This document shows positions 44,076 through 51,833 of a DNA stretch of 64,000 bases, piece by piece. The position numbers and the translations under genes were made by a program. The notes under the pieces were generated by a model. That model saw only the letters and a list, made by a program, of their open reading frames with translations, was not told where the DNA came from and searched no databases. The DNA lies in NCBI GenBank assembly GCA_965219175.1, contig CBDCNI010000001.1:1240001-1304000 (forward strand), in the 5' to 3' direction. The stretch is from JBBPZK01 sp965219175. Lineage in GTDB: Bacteria; Actinomycetota; Rubrobacteria; Rubrobacterales; Rubrobacteraceae. How positions within the stretch are numbered: the stretch's first letter is position 1; each line of letters opens with the position of its first letter.

Positions 44076-44461
44076 AAAAAGGCGGCATCCTGAACGCGAG
44101 GCTCTCCTACTCCCTGGCCCGGTTGGGACACACGGACTTGCTCGTGGTGTGCGACGCTGGATTGCCCATCCCACCCGGCCCGGAGGTCGTGGACCTCGCC
44201 TTCCGGTTCGGCGTTCCATCGTTCGAGGTCGTGTTATCCGGCCTTCTCGAAGAGTTGGTCGTCGAAGCCGCCACCGCTGCCTGGGAAGTGGAGGAGCACA
44301 ACCGCGAGGCTCACGAACTGCTCAAGGACCGTTTCCCTGACCTGGACCTCACATCCCACGAAGAACTCAAAAAACTTACCGCCCGCTCGAAACTGGTAGT
44401 CAGGACCGGCGAAGCGACCCCCTACTCAAACGTCATCCTCCGTTGTGGAGTGCCTTTCTGA
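44072..44461 (+). CDS. rbsD: D-ribose pyranase
   Basis: This 129-residue protein has the RbsD family start MKKGGILNARLSYSLARLGHTD with the catalytic His, VVCDAGLPIPPG, and the C-terminal VRTGEATPYSNVILRCGVPF. It speeds conversion of beta-pyranose to furanose ribose before phosphorylation, forming a homodecamer in the cytoplasm. It is coupled to rbsK by an ATGA overlap, the usual pairing. It ends the plus-strand run that starts at 40910. Confidence 0.93.
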   Translation: MKKGGILNARLSYSLARLGHTDLLVVCDAGLPIPPGPEVVDLAFRFGVPSFEVVLSGLLEELVVEAATAAWEVEEHNREAHELLKDRFPDLDLTSHEELKKLTARSKLVVRTGEATPYSNVILRCGVPF

Positions 44462-44810
44462 GGCACACCCAAACTCTGCTGTGATTCAGTTAAAAGAATG
44501 ATAGAGTCCTACTAGAAAACATGAAGCTACAAGAGGTGTTTGGTTTTGAAGGATTTGGACGTACTACGCGTGACGATAGAGGCTTTGGAGCGGGGTCTCA
44601 GAGACCCGAGACAGAATGGTGGTCTCAGGGTAGCATCCGGCAAGAAGGAAGCCGCCCGCGGCAAGGAAGGTTCTTCCAAGACCATACGATAGCCTGGCCT
44701 TCGCGCGGTTCCGGCAATAATCCATGCTGGAGGACTAACTTTACGGCGCTCCATCCGCCGCGGGGCTTACCGGCACTTACACCTCTGTACGACATGCTTT
44801 CGCCGCTGTT
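44462..44810. other. Intergenic region with a doubtful small reading frame
   Basis: This 349-bp gap separates convergent genes. A TTG near 44547 after AAGAGG opens a frame of about 47 codons (KDLDVLRVTIEALERGLRD) ending in a TAG near 44690, which looks slightly protein-like. I cannot support it as a gene. No RNA or repeat was seen. Confidence 0.3.
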
Positions 44811-45668
44811 CTAACTGTGGGACGGCGCCGAGCCGTTGGTGGCGAGTTTCGTGGCGCCCGCGAAGAAGATTGGGCCGTAAGTCAGGAGAGGTTCCGTTTC
44901 GAAGCCGGCGCGGGTTAAGTGTCGCTCCAGTTCGTCGGGATCGAAGAACCGGACGCCGCCGGTGGAGAGGAAGAGTTGGAGGTTTCGCCCCGAGTTGCTT
45001 TCGGCTTTCAAGATACCCATTATGGCGAGCCTTCCACCGGGGCGGAGGACTCGGTGGGTTTCTCCCAGGACGCGGGCCGGGTCGCCGAATTCGTTGAGCG
45101 AGCCGCCGCAGACTGCTCCGGCGAAAGAACCGTCTGCGAAGGGGAGGTTTTCCGCGTCGGCGCGGGCGAAAGAAGGTTTTGCCCCGACGCTTTTAGCGCG
45201 GCGGGACGCTTCTTTGAGCATGGACGGGGAGATGTCTATCCCGACAACGTCGCCGTTTTGGGCGAGTTCCAGGGAAAGTTCACGGGTGTAGAGGCCGGCG
45301 GAGCAGCCCAGGTCGAGGTAGAGGCCGCCCCTGTCTAGGTTTACTAGCTGGGAGATCACGTAGATCTCGCGCTGGTTCGTGAAGGTTTCGCCGGTGAGCA
45401 GGCTGAGGGAGCGGCGGCGCCAGAGGGGTTCGTAACCGCGTCCGGCTCCGGGCAGGAAGTTGGTCAGGTTTGCGATGCTGTCGGCGCCGGTACGGTTTCC
45501 CAGGAGGTCCAGGTATCCCTTGCCGATGCGGAAAGTTTCGCCCGTCTCCGGGGAACGAGCCCTGCCGGCGGTGATCAGGCCGTCTATCTCCGTGCCGTGG
45601 ATGAAGTTGAGGCCGCCGGAGGCGTCGGGCGCGGGCCGCACGAGGGTTAGAAGGTCCCGCCGGAACAC
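44811..45668 (-). CDS. Class I SAM-dependent methyltransferase
   Basis: This 285-residue protein has an N-terminal extension of about 95 residues. The Rossmann methyltransferase core follows: LYLDLGCSAGLYTREL for SAM binding, VVGIDISPSMLKEA, and NLPFADGSFAGAVCGGSLNEF with VLRPGGRLAIMG. It resembles UbiE/quinone-type or small-molecule methyltransferases; the acceptor is unknown. The start ATG directly follows the flavin reductase stop, so they are coupled. The N-terminal segment has no zinc-binding Cys pairs, although the position resembles a Trm112-like region. Confidence 0.85.
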   Translation of the reverse strand: MFRRDLLTLVRPAPDASGGLNFIHGTEIDGLITAGRARSPETGETFRIGKGYLDLLGNRTGADSIANLTNFLPGAGRGYEPLWRRRSLSLLTGETFTNQREIYVISQLVNLDRGGLYLDLGCSAGLYTRELSLELAQNGDVVGIDISPSMLKEASRRAKSVGAKPSFARADAENLPFADGSFAGAVCGGSLNEFGDPARVLGETHRVLRPGGRLAIMGILKAESNSGRNLQLFLSTGGVRFFDPDELERHLTRAGFETEPLLTYGPIFFAGATKLATNGSAPSHS

Positions 45669-46325
45669 CTAGCGGCGCCTCTTCTTCCCGAGACGGCTGA
45701 GACGGGCGTCGAAGCCCCGAACAGAGTCGACGAAAGCCCCGGACTCCACGGGACCTGGGCCGGGCTTGAGAGCCGGGTAGCCGCCCTCGTGGTAGACCAG
45801 CGGCCCTCTATTCGTGTCTCCGATCCGGACCCCAACCAGACGCCCGAGGAACAGGTCGTGATCTCCGGCCGAGTAGACGTCCTCGACCTCGCACTCGACG
45901 ACTGCCAGGGCGCCCGTTGCGAGTGGGGCGCCGGTGACGCCGTATCCGCCGCCTAGAGAGTGGACGGCGTGTAGGCCGCTGGATCTCTCGGGGGAGGCGA
46001 AGAGCCTTGAGAGTCCTTCCTGGTCGTCGGCGAGGACGTTGACGGCGTAGCGGCCTTCTTCCCTGATGCGGCCGTTGATCCTGGCTTCCTTGTGGACGCT
46101 TACGAGGAACAGCGGCGGCTCCAGGGAAACGGAGATGACCGCGTTGGCCGTCATGCCCTCCGCCCGTTCTCCGCTCCCGGTCGTGACGATGGTGACGCCG
46201 CTCGGGAACTGCCGCATGGCGCTCTTCAAAGCATCGGCGTCGGAGCCTAAGACCTTCCAGTCGCGCTCTTGCTCGTTCGAGTTTTTCTCTTCGCCCCGCG
46301 CCTCGTCAAGCGGCACTTTCGTCAC
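45669..46325 (-). CDS. Flavin reductase-like (HpaC-type) FMN-binding protein
   Basis: This 218-residue protein has the flavin reductase-like split barrel. It carries ALKSAMRQFPSGVTIVTT, GMTANAVISVSLEPPLFLVSV, and GRYAVNVLADDQEGLSRLFASP, plus AVVECEVEDVYSAGDHDLFLGRLV. Members reduce FMN or FAD with NAD(P)H to supply two-component monooxygenases, or hold FMN for direct reactions. It is preceded by a hydrophilic N-terminal tail of about 35 residues that may be shorter if a later start is used. It is directly followed by the methyltransferase gene. Confidence 0.87.
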   Translation of the reverse strand: MTKVPLDEARGEEKNSNEQERDWKVLGSDADALKSAMRQFPSGVTIVTTGSGERAEGMTANAVISVSLEPPLFLVSVHKEARINGRIREEGRYAVNVLADDQEGLSRLFASPERSSGLHAVHSLGGGYGVTGAPLATGALAVVECEVEDVYSAGDHDLFLGRLVGVRIGDTNRGPLVYHEGGYPALKPGPGPVESGAFVDSVRGFDARLSRLGKKRRR

Positions 46326-46360
46326 CCCGGAAAAGATAGGTCGATAGTATTCGGAGCCTA

Positions 46361-47071
46361 CTACGCACGACGCTCCTCTACAAGTTCATCCCGCGCGTAC
46401 AAACCGGCGGGCCACCACTGCTCGACCGCTTCCAGATTCGAACCGTACCACTTCCCGAGACGGCGACTGTGATGCAACGCGTCGAGCACCAGATGATCCG
46501 AGCCCGGAAGCAAGGCCGCCTCGACCGGCACCACGCCGTCTCCGGGGATATGTCCGTCCGGAGCCAGCCGCTCGTAGATCTTGCGGGCGCGTTTCGATGA
46601 TGCGCCACTCACCGCAGCTCCTGCTACGGAGAGGTAGTCTATGCTCTCGTGCAGCGCGCCCGGAAAGAGGCTGTTGACCCTGTTGATCGGGGCGAGGTTT
46701 TTCCTTTCCGTGACGATGTGGGGGCTGCCTAAAGTGATGAGGTTCGAGACGCGCCGGTGGCCGGAGTAGCGGCGGCCGCCGTAGGGCGGGTCTCCCCCGA
46801 TGTAGACGCGGCAGACGACGCCGCCCGCCGAGTGACCGACGAGAATAGCCTTCTTTGAGTCGCTCTCAAGCAGGGCTTTATCCACTGTGCTCGCGACCTC
46901 GAAGACGATCTGGCCGTAACCCTTGAAACGCGCGAGAAACCAGTCCAGAGGGGTGATCTTCGCGACGTGTACCTCGGCCCCCGAGATCTCCCCCAGGGTG
47001 CGGGCGAGTTCCCGATAGCTCCGCGGCCAGGACATAAAGCCGCCGACTATAACTATGGGAGCGTCTGTCAT
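46361..47071 (-). CDS. Alpha/beta hydrolase, esterase/lipase-like
   Basis: This 236-residue protein starts PIVIVGGFMSWPRSY and has a nucleophile elbow VGHSAGGVVCRVYIG (GHSAG). TLGSPH follows, and HIPGDGVVPVEAALLPG is close to the acid residue of triacylglycerol-lipase-like enzymes, with the His perhaps in LDALHHS. There is no signal peptide, so it acts in the cytoplasm. It could act on lipids or other esters; the substrate is unknown. It begins 35 bp upstream of marC's end and shares its strand. Confidence 0.85.
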   Translation of the reverse strand: MTDAPIVIVGGFMSWPRSYRELARTLGEISGAEVHVAKITPLDWFLARFKGYGQIVFEVASTVDKALLESDSKKAILVGHSAGGVVCRVYIGGDPPYGGRRYSGHRRVSNLITLGSPHIVTERKNLAPINRVNSLFPGALHESIDYLSVAGAAVSGASSKRARKIYERLAPDGHIPGDGVVPVEAALLPGSDHLVLDALHHSRRLGKWYGSNLEAVEQWWPAGLYARDELVEERRA

Positions 47072-47106
47072 GTGGAGATTATATACGGCGCGGTTGGACA
47101 GCTTTG

Positions 47107-47730
47107 CTATCCTAGGTGAAAGCTTGCCTGGAGGCCGTCGAGTATGAACTGGACGGCGAGGGCGGCGAGTAGTACCCCGAGGACTCGGGCCAGGACGTTC
47201 GCGCCGGTCTCGCCAAAGAGGCGCATGATACGTCCGGCTAGGAGCAGGGAGACGAGGACGAGCAGCAGCACGACTATTAGTACACCGAGGATCTCAGCCG
47301 TCTCGGCGGTGCCCCTGCCGTTCGTGTAGAGCAGGACAGTAGTGATGGCTCCGGGACCTGCTATTAACGGGATGGCGAGCGGGAAGACGGAGATATCCTG
47401 GTTGTAGGAGTCCTCTTCCTGATCCCGGACGGTCCTGGCGCGCATCCCCGCCGGGCGGGCGAAGATCATATCGAGCGCCAGCACGAAGAGCAGCACGCCG
47501 CCGGCGATCCGGAACGCCGGAAACCCTATTCCCAAGAGCCCGAGCAGAGAATCGCCGAGCAACGCGAAGATAAAGAGTATCCCCGCCCCGATCAAAGTCC
47601 CCCGGATAGCCGCCTCGCGCCGGTACGCTGCGCTAGTCCCGCGCGTAAGCGCCACGAAGATCGGGGCGAGCCCGATAGGGTCCACCACTACGACCAGCGT
47701 CACGAACGCGTTGAAGAAGAAATCCGTCAC
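47107..47730 (-). CDS. MarC family integral membrane protein
   Basis: This 207-residue protein has six helices. It begins FFFNAFVTLVVVVDPIGLAPIFVALT, typical of MarC, and carries FRIAGGVLLFVLALDMIFA and DISVFPLAIPLIAGPGAITTVLL. Family function is unclear; the original link to multiple antibiotic resistance was not upheld. It starts at ATG 47730 and is followed 35 bp later by the lipase-like gene. No regulation can be read. Confidence 0.9.
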   Translation of the reverse strand: MTDFFFNAFVTLVVVVDPIGLAPIFVALTRGTSAAYRREAAIRGTLIGAGILFIFALLGDSLLGLLGIGFPAFRIAGGVLLFVLALDMIFARPAGMRARTVRDQEEDSYNQDISVFPLAIPLIAGPGAITTVLLYTNGRGTAETAEILGVLIVVLLLVLVSLLLAGRIMRLFGETGANVLARVLGVLLAALAVQFILDGLQASFHLG

Positions 47731-47770
47731 CCCACTACTCTACACGCTGCATACAGAACTAGTCAGCTTA

Positions 47771-47950
47771 TCAGCCGGTCATGTTCGATTTCTCGCATGG
47801 CGTGGCCGGAACTGTCCTGTGCGAGAGGGGTGCCGTTGAGGGAGGAACGCTCGCGGCGATCCAGAACCCGGCTCGGAAAGAAGGACGTACTCCCCGCCAG
47901 ACCATCAGACCGAATACCTGAAATGCTGACTAGCTGACCGGCTGACTAGC
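47771..47950. repeat. Intergenic inverted-repeat element, first copy
   Basis: TCAGCCGGTCA (47771-47781) is repeated inverted as TGACCGGCTGA (47935-47945). The right arm lies in a stretch 47918-47950 (CTGAAATGCTGA, CTAGCTGA, CCGGCTGA, CTAGC) that recurs in shortened form at 61360-61378. The rest of the 215-bp gap between marC and the lipoate ligase gene shows nothing else. Confidence 0.5.
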
Positions 47951-48686
47951 TCTTTACTACAGGCTGCCACCTGTTCCGGAGGGTGTGGGCTCTTCCGAGC
48001 AATCTTTCTTCCAGGGGTGCTTCGTAGGCTCCGTACCGGGCCTGGGTTTCAGCAGAGAGGGCTTGCACGATTTGCGGCACGCTGGTGGGGAGGTCGCCGA
48101 TGCTCTCTGGGCGGAATGGGAGATCCAGGGCTCCGTAGAACTTTGCGAGCACCGGGACGAGCGCCGCAGTTTGTGTTACCAGGATCAGGGCTTCGAGGCG
48201 GGCGGCCCGGCGGGTGACGCGCTGGGCGAGGCCGGCCACCTTGATCCCACCTGGCCCGCCGCTCCGCACGGAATACTCCCCCGGACAGAACTCGCCTTCC
48301 ACTTCTCCGGCCTCAGCCTCGATCCCGACCCTCTTCAGGGCGGCGATTATGAGGTCCGCGCCTTCGGAATAGCGCTCGTAGAGGCCGCGGCGCATGTCCG
48401 CGACTGGGAAGGTCAGGGAGAAGGAGATGGAACCCTCGTTCGCCGCCACCGCCCCGCCGCCCGAGTTCCGGACCAGTACCGGAAAGCCGAGCTTGTCGGC
48501 CTCCTCCACCGCCTCCCAGAAGCCCGGCAGGCGCGTCTCAAGATGGGTCGCGCCGACGTAGCGGGAGGAGGACCACGCGAGCGCCGTCGCGCCTCGCTCT
48601 CCGGCCGCTACGTCTTCGAGGAGCGCTTGTTGCAAGCCGAAGCCGTCCTCCGGGTTCGAGAGTGGATCCGGGACCAGAACTTCCAT
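47946..48686 (-). CDS. Lipoate/octanoate-protein ligase or transferase (BPL/LplA family)
   Basis: This 246-residue protein belongs to the biotin/lipoate ligase fold. It has RYVGATHLETRL, LVRNSGGGAVAANEGSISFSL, CPGEYSVRSGGPGGIKVAGLAQRV (containing the catalytic Lys in GGIKVAG), and a short C-terminal domain. It resembles octanoyl-[GcvH] amidotransferase-type enzymes more than classical LplA because of its length and EYSV pattern. It would attach lipoate or octanoate to E2/GcvH proteins. It is divergent from the nudix gene 20 bp away. Confidence 0.8.
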   Translation of the reverse strand: MEVLVPDPLSNPEDGFGLQQALLEDVAAGERGATALAWSSSRYVGATHLETRLPGFWEAVEEADKLGFPVLVRNSGGGAVAANEGSISFSLTFPVADMRRGLYERYSEGADLIIAALKRVGIEAEAGEVEGEFCPGEYSVRSGGPGGIKVAGLAQRVTRRAARLEALILVTQTAALVPVLAKFYGALDLPFRPESIGDLPTSVPQIVQALSAETQARYGAYEAPLEERLLGRAHTLRNRWQPVVKS

Positions 48687-48705
48687 GGTGCTAAGATAGC
48701 AGCCC

Positions 48706-49332
48706 GTGAAGAGAGCCGGGAAAAAGAAGCCTCAGCAGGAAGCAATGACCGGATGCCTCGTTGGTGGCGGATCAACGAGCGGGGGAGAAGTTCGGGGGCC
48801 GTGGCGGGTGAAGGGGTCGAGGGCGGTGTACGAGAACCCCTGGATCTCCGTGCGCGAAGATGAGGTAGTCCAGCCCGACGGCGAGCCGGGCATCTACGGC
48901 GTAGTCCACTACAAGAACATCGCCGTCGGGGTCCTGGCGGTCGAGGAGGATCACATCTATCTAGTCGGCCAATATCGTTACCCTCTCGATATGTACTCTT
49001 GGGAGATCCCCGAAGGTGGTTGCCCGGAAGATGAAGACCCTCTCAACGCCGCCCGGCGCGAACTTGCCGAAGAGACTGGGTTGGAGGCGAAGAGCTGGGA
49101 GCAACTCGGGGAGGCGTATCTCTCTAACTCCGTCGCGGATGAGTACGCGGTGTGGTTCCTAGCCACGGACCTCGTGTCCGGCGAGCAGCAACCGGAAGGT
49201 ACGGAGGTCATCGGTGTCAAGCGCGTCCCGATAAAAGAAGCCCTGGCAATGGCGCTGGACGGTAGGATCACCGACGCCCTGAGCCTAGTAGCCATCATGC
49301 GCTACGCCCTCGACGGCGGAGTGAGAGGATGA
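48706..49332 (+). CDS. NUDIX hydrolase heading the F420 biosynthesis operon
   Basis: This protein of up to 208 residues carries the complete Nudix box GGCPEDEDPLNAARRELAEE-TG and the ADP-ribose pyrophosphatase-like surroundings YRYPLDMYSWEIPEGG. The start is uncertain: GTG 48706, ATG 48745 (AGGA close by) and GTG 48808 are all possible, and the first 30 or so residues look nonconserved. It overlaps cofD by ATGA, so it is translated with the F420 genes. It could clean up a nucleotide diphosphate intermediate or ADP-ribose; a role in F420 metabolism is only suggested by position. Confidence 0.87.
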   Translation: MKRAGKKKPQQEAMTGCLVGGGSTSGGEVRGPWRVKGSRAVYENPWISVREDEVVQPDGEPGIYGVVHYKNIAVGVLAVEEDHIYLVGQYRYPLDMYSWEIPEGGCPEDEDPLNAARRELAEETGLEAKSWEQLGEAYLSNSVADEYAVWFLATDLVSGEQQPEGTEVIGVKRVPIKEALAMALDGRITDALSLVAIMRYALDGGVRG

Positions 49333-50270
49333 ACGTCCTTGCCCTCGCTGGTGGTGTCGGCGGCGCGAAGCTGGCGGCTGGCCTGGAAGCCATTCTCGTG
49401 CCGGGAGACTTGACGGTCGTAGTGAACACCGCTGACGACTTCGACCTATGGGGACTCCGCATCTGTCCGGACCTCGACACGGTGATGTACACCCTCGCCG
49501 GCGTCGCGAACACTGAGACTGGATGGGGAGTCGCGGGAGAGACTTTCGCCACCCTGGAAGCACTCGCCCGCTACGGCGAAGACACCTGGTTCTGGCTCGG
49601 CGACCGGGACCTCGCGACCCACGTTTTGAGGACCGCGCGGCTGCGAGCCGGGGAAAGCCTCACCCAGATCACCGCGGATCTCTCCTCGGCGCTCGGCGTC
49701 GAGAGCGCTATCCTGCCCATGTGCGACGAACGAGTCTCGACGATGCTGGAAACGCCGGAAGGACCGCTGGAGTTCCAGGAATACTTCGTCCGTCGGAGGC
49801 AGAAGGACGAGGTGCTCGGAGTGAAATTGCACGGCATAGAGAAAGCCCGCGCCACGAAAACTGTTTCCGAGGCGCTCGCCGCCGCCGATGTCGTCGTCTT
49901 CTGTCCCTCGAACCCGGTGGTTAGCATCGGGCCGATATTGGCCGTCCCCGGAATGCGCGAGGCGCTCGTAGCCTCGCCCGCTCCGAAAGTGGCGGTCAGT
50001 CCCATCGTGGGTGGCCGGGCGTTAAAGGGCCCGGCGGACAAGATGCTCGCCTCGCTCGGTCACGAGGTCTCGGCGTCCGGGGTCGCCCGGATGTACGAGG
50101 GGCTCGTTGACGGGATGGTCGTTGACCGGGTGGATGAAGAGGAGCGTGCGGAGATAGAGGACCTCGGGATGCGCGTGCTCGTTACGGAGGCTGTGATGCG
50201 CGACGAGGCGGACCGGGCGCGGCTCGGCCGGGAGGTCCTGGACTTCGGCGCCGGGATGAAGAACAGGTGA
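49329..50270 (+). CDS. cofD: Phospho-lactate (enolpyruvyl) transferase CofD/FbiA
   Basis: This 313-residue protein has LAGGVGGAKLAAGLEAIL, VNTADDFDLWGLRICPDLDTVMY, ADVVVFCPSNPVVSIGPILAVPG and SPIVGGRALKGPADKM, all hallmarks of CofD. It transfers the phospholactyl or phosphoenolpyruvyl group from the guanylylated intermediate to the deazaflavin FO, making F420-0 or dehydro-F420-0. It overlaps both neighbours (nudix by ATGA, cofC by GTGA). FO synthase genes (fbiC or cofG/cofH) are outside the window. Confidence 0.95.
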   Translation: MNVLALAGGVGGAKLAAGLEAILVPGDLTVVVNTADDFDLWGLRICPDLDTVMYTLAGVANTETGWGVAGETFATLEALARYGEDTWFWLGDRDLATHVLRTARLRAGESLTQITADLSSALGVESAILPMCDERVSTMLETPEGPLEFQEYFVRRRQKDEVLGVKLHGIEKARATKTVSEALAAADVVVFCPSNPVVSIGPILAVPGMREALVASPAPKVAVSPIVGGRALKGPADKMLASLGHEVSASGVARMYEGLVDGMVVDRVDEEERAEIEDLGMRVLVTEAVMRDEADRARLGREVLDFGAGMKNR

Positions 50271-50863
50271 GCCTCTTCGCGGTCGTGCCGGTCAAGGACC
50301 TCGGCAGCGCCAAGAGTCGCCTGAGTCCGGCGCTGGACTCTGTAGAGCGCGTGGATCTCACCCTGCACATGTTGGATCACGTCCTGTCAACACTCCGAAA
50401 AGCATGCGTCGAGAACGTCTGCGTCGTCAGCCCGAACAGCGCCGTGCTCGATACCGCGCGCGAGCGTGGCGCATCCCCTCTCTCTCAAGAGAGTCAGGGA
50501 CTCAACCCAGCGCTGGAAGAGGCCCGGCTTTGGGCGATCCGTCAGGGAGCCTCTACACTCCTCGTTCTCCCGGCGGACCTTCCTCTCCTCACGGCGCCGG
50601 ATATCTTGGCGCTACTGGAGGAAGGAAAACCCGGTGTGGGAATCTCTCCGGACAAAGCCCGCACCGGCACGAACGCTCTCCTCCTCCAACCGCCGGACGT
50701 CCTGCCGTTCGCGTTCGGACCCGGAAGTTTCGAAGCGCACCTACGTCTGGCGCGCGAACGGGGGCTGGACGTGAGTGTCCATGATCTACCGAACCTCGCT
50801 TTCGACCTGGATACCGCCGAAGACCTGGAGCGTGTCGAGAGCCTGGGAGGTCGGCGGCTGTGA
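50267..50863 (+). CDS. cofC: Phosphoenolpyruvate/phospholactate guanylyltransferase CofC/FbiD
   Basis: This 198-residue nucleotidyltransferase begins SLFAVVPVKDLGSAKSRLSPAL and has LLVLPADLPLLTAPDI, GISPDKARTGTNALLL and FGPGSFEAH. It joins GTP with phospholactate or, in mycobacteria, phosphoenolpyruvate, giving the activated donor used by CofD. Its GTG start overlaps the cofD stop, and its TGA overlaps the cofE GTG. Whether it uses PEP, which would require a dehydro-F420-0 reductase, is not visible in the sequence. Confidence 0.94.
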   Translation: MSLFAVVPVKDLGSAKSRLSPALDSVERVDLTLHMLDHVLSTLRKACVENVCVVSPNSAVLDTARERGASPLSQESQGLNPALEEARLWAIRQGASTLLVLPADLPLLTAPDILALLEEGKPGVGISPDKARTGTNALLLQPPDVLPFAFGPGSFEAHLRLARERGLDVSVHDLPNLAFDLDTAEDLERVESLGGRRL

Positions 50864-51603
50864 AGGGGATAGAGATCCTGCCGGTCGAAGGTGTCCCGGA
50901 AATAAAGCCGGGCGCCGACCTTACGGCTGTCCTCTCCGCCGTGCTGGACGGGAGCTTGCGAGAAGGCGACGTACTCGTCGTTACGCACAAGATCGTAAGT
51001 AAGGCCGAAGGGCGACTCGTAGACCTCCGCGAGGTCGAGCCTTCCGCGCTCGCCAAGAGCTTCGGCGCGGAACACGGCAAGGACCCGCGCCAGATCGAAG
51101 TGGTCCTGCGCGAGAGCCGGCGTATCGTGCGGATGGACCGGGGCCTCATCATCTCCGAGACGCGACACGGTTTTGTGTGCGCCAACGCGGGCGTCGACGC
51201 CTCAAACGTCCCCGGCGACGACAAGGTCTGCCTCCTGCCGGTCGACCCCGACGCCTCCGCCGCGAGGCTCCGAGAAGCGCTCGTATACCACCTCGGGTTG
51301 GAGGTCGCGGTCGTCATAACAGACTCTTTCGGCCGGGCGTGGCGCTACGGAATCACCGACGTGGCGATAGGTGTGGCCGGGATGGATCCACTCTCGGACT
51401 ATCGGGGCCGGAATGACCCACACGGCTACCCGCTGGAGGCGAGCGTCCTGGCGACCGCCGACGAGTTGGCCGCCGCCGCCGAACTCGTCATGGGAAAGAC
51501 CGACGGTGTACCTGTTGCGATAGTCAGGAACTATCCGTACGGAAGAGGCGATGGGAGCGGTCAAACCCTGATCATGCCGCCGGAAAGAGACCTCTTCCGG
51601 TAG
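50860..51603 (+). CDS. cofE: Coenzyme F420-0:L-glutamate ligase CofE (stand-alone)
   Basis: This 247-residue protein matches CofE. It begins with IEILPVEGVPEIKPGADL, VLVVTHKIVSKAEGRLVDL and ETRHGFVCANAGVDASN, and continues with ITDSFGRAWRYGITDVAIGVAG. It adds glutamates to F420-0 with GTP. Unlike mycobacterial FbiB it has no C-terminal nitroreductase domain; a domain of that type is instead found in the fusion protein at 60262. It ends the nudix-cofD-cofC-cofE operon, and a small hairpin follows. Confidence 0.95.
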   Translation: MKGIEILPVEGVPEIKPGADLTAVLSAVLDGSLREGDVLVVTHKIVSKAEGRLVDLREVEPSALAKSFGAEHGKDPRQIEVVLRESRRIVRMDRGLIISETRHGFVCANAGVDASNVPGDDKVCLLPVDPDASAARLREALVYHLGLEVAVVITDSFGRAWRYGITDVAIGVAGMDPLSDYRGRNDPHGYPLEASVLATADELAAAAELVMGKTDGVPVAIVRNYPYGRGDGSGQTLIMPPERDLFR

Positions 51604-51612
51604 CAGCCGAAA

Positions 51613-51631
51613 CGGGTTTCGGGTAAACCCG
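51613..51631 (+). terminator. Short hairpin after cofE
   Basis: CGGGTTT (51613-51619) pairs with AAACCCG (51625-51631), loop 5 nt. An overlapping alternative (CCCGA 51628-51632 with TCGGG 51642-51646) and ACAAAA/TTTTGT (51632-51637/51648-51653) also exist. It lies just before the predicted cysH promoter, so a terminator of the F420 operon is the simplest reading. Confidence 0.45.
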
Positions 51632-51654
51632 ACAAAAATTATCGGGATTTTGTG

Positions 51655-51683
51655 TTGACGATCGAGGTGATGTCGTCTAGCAT
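51655..51683 (+). promoter_or_regulatory. Predicted promoter of the sulfate assimilation operon
   Basis: TTGACG (51655-51660) and TAGCAT (51678-51683) are separated by 17 nt. This would leave a leader of about 140 nt before the cysH GTG at 51834. I found no recognised riboswitch in the leader. Confidence 0.45.
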
Positions 51684-51833
51684 CCCCCTCATGGACTTAT
51701 ATGCTAGGTTTGCTGTTTCCGTGAGGTCTGGCTTCGCCACGACTTCCGCGCGCGCCCGATGTAGTCCTCGGCTCTGCGTCTGAAGTTCATTCCGTCATTC
51801 GAGAACGTCTAGTATTTCCCAGGGAGAATTATT

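Noticed and set aside
44521..44814. A 97-codon plus-strand frame between rbsD and the methyltransferase
   Set aside because: Composition is rich in Arg, Gly, Pro and Trp without pattern and it lacks a ribosome site.
51613..51653. Mutually exclusive hairpins considered as a cys-operon attenuator or riboswitch
   Set aside because: They lie upstream of the predicted promoter (51655-51683), so they would be transcribed only from the F420 operon; a terminator is the simpler reading.
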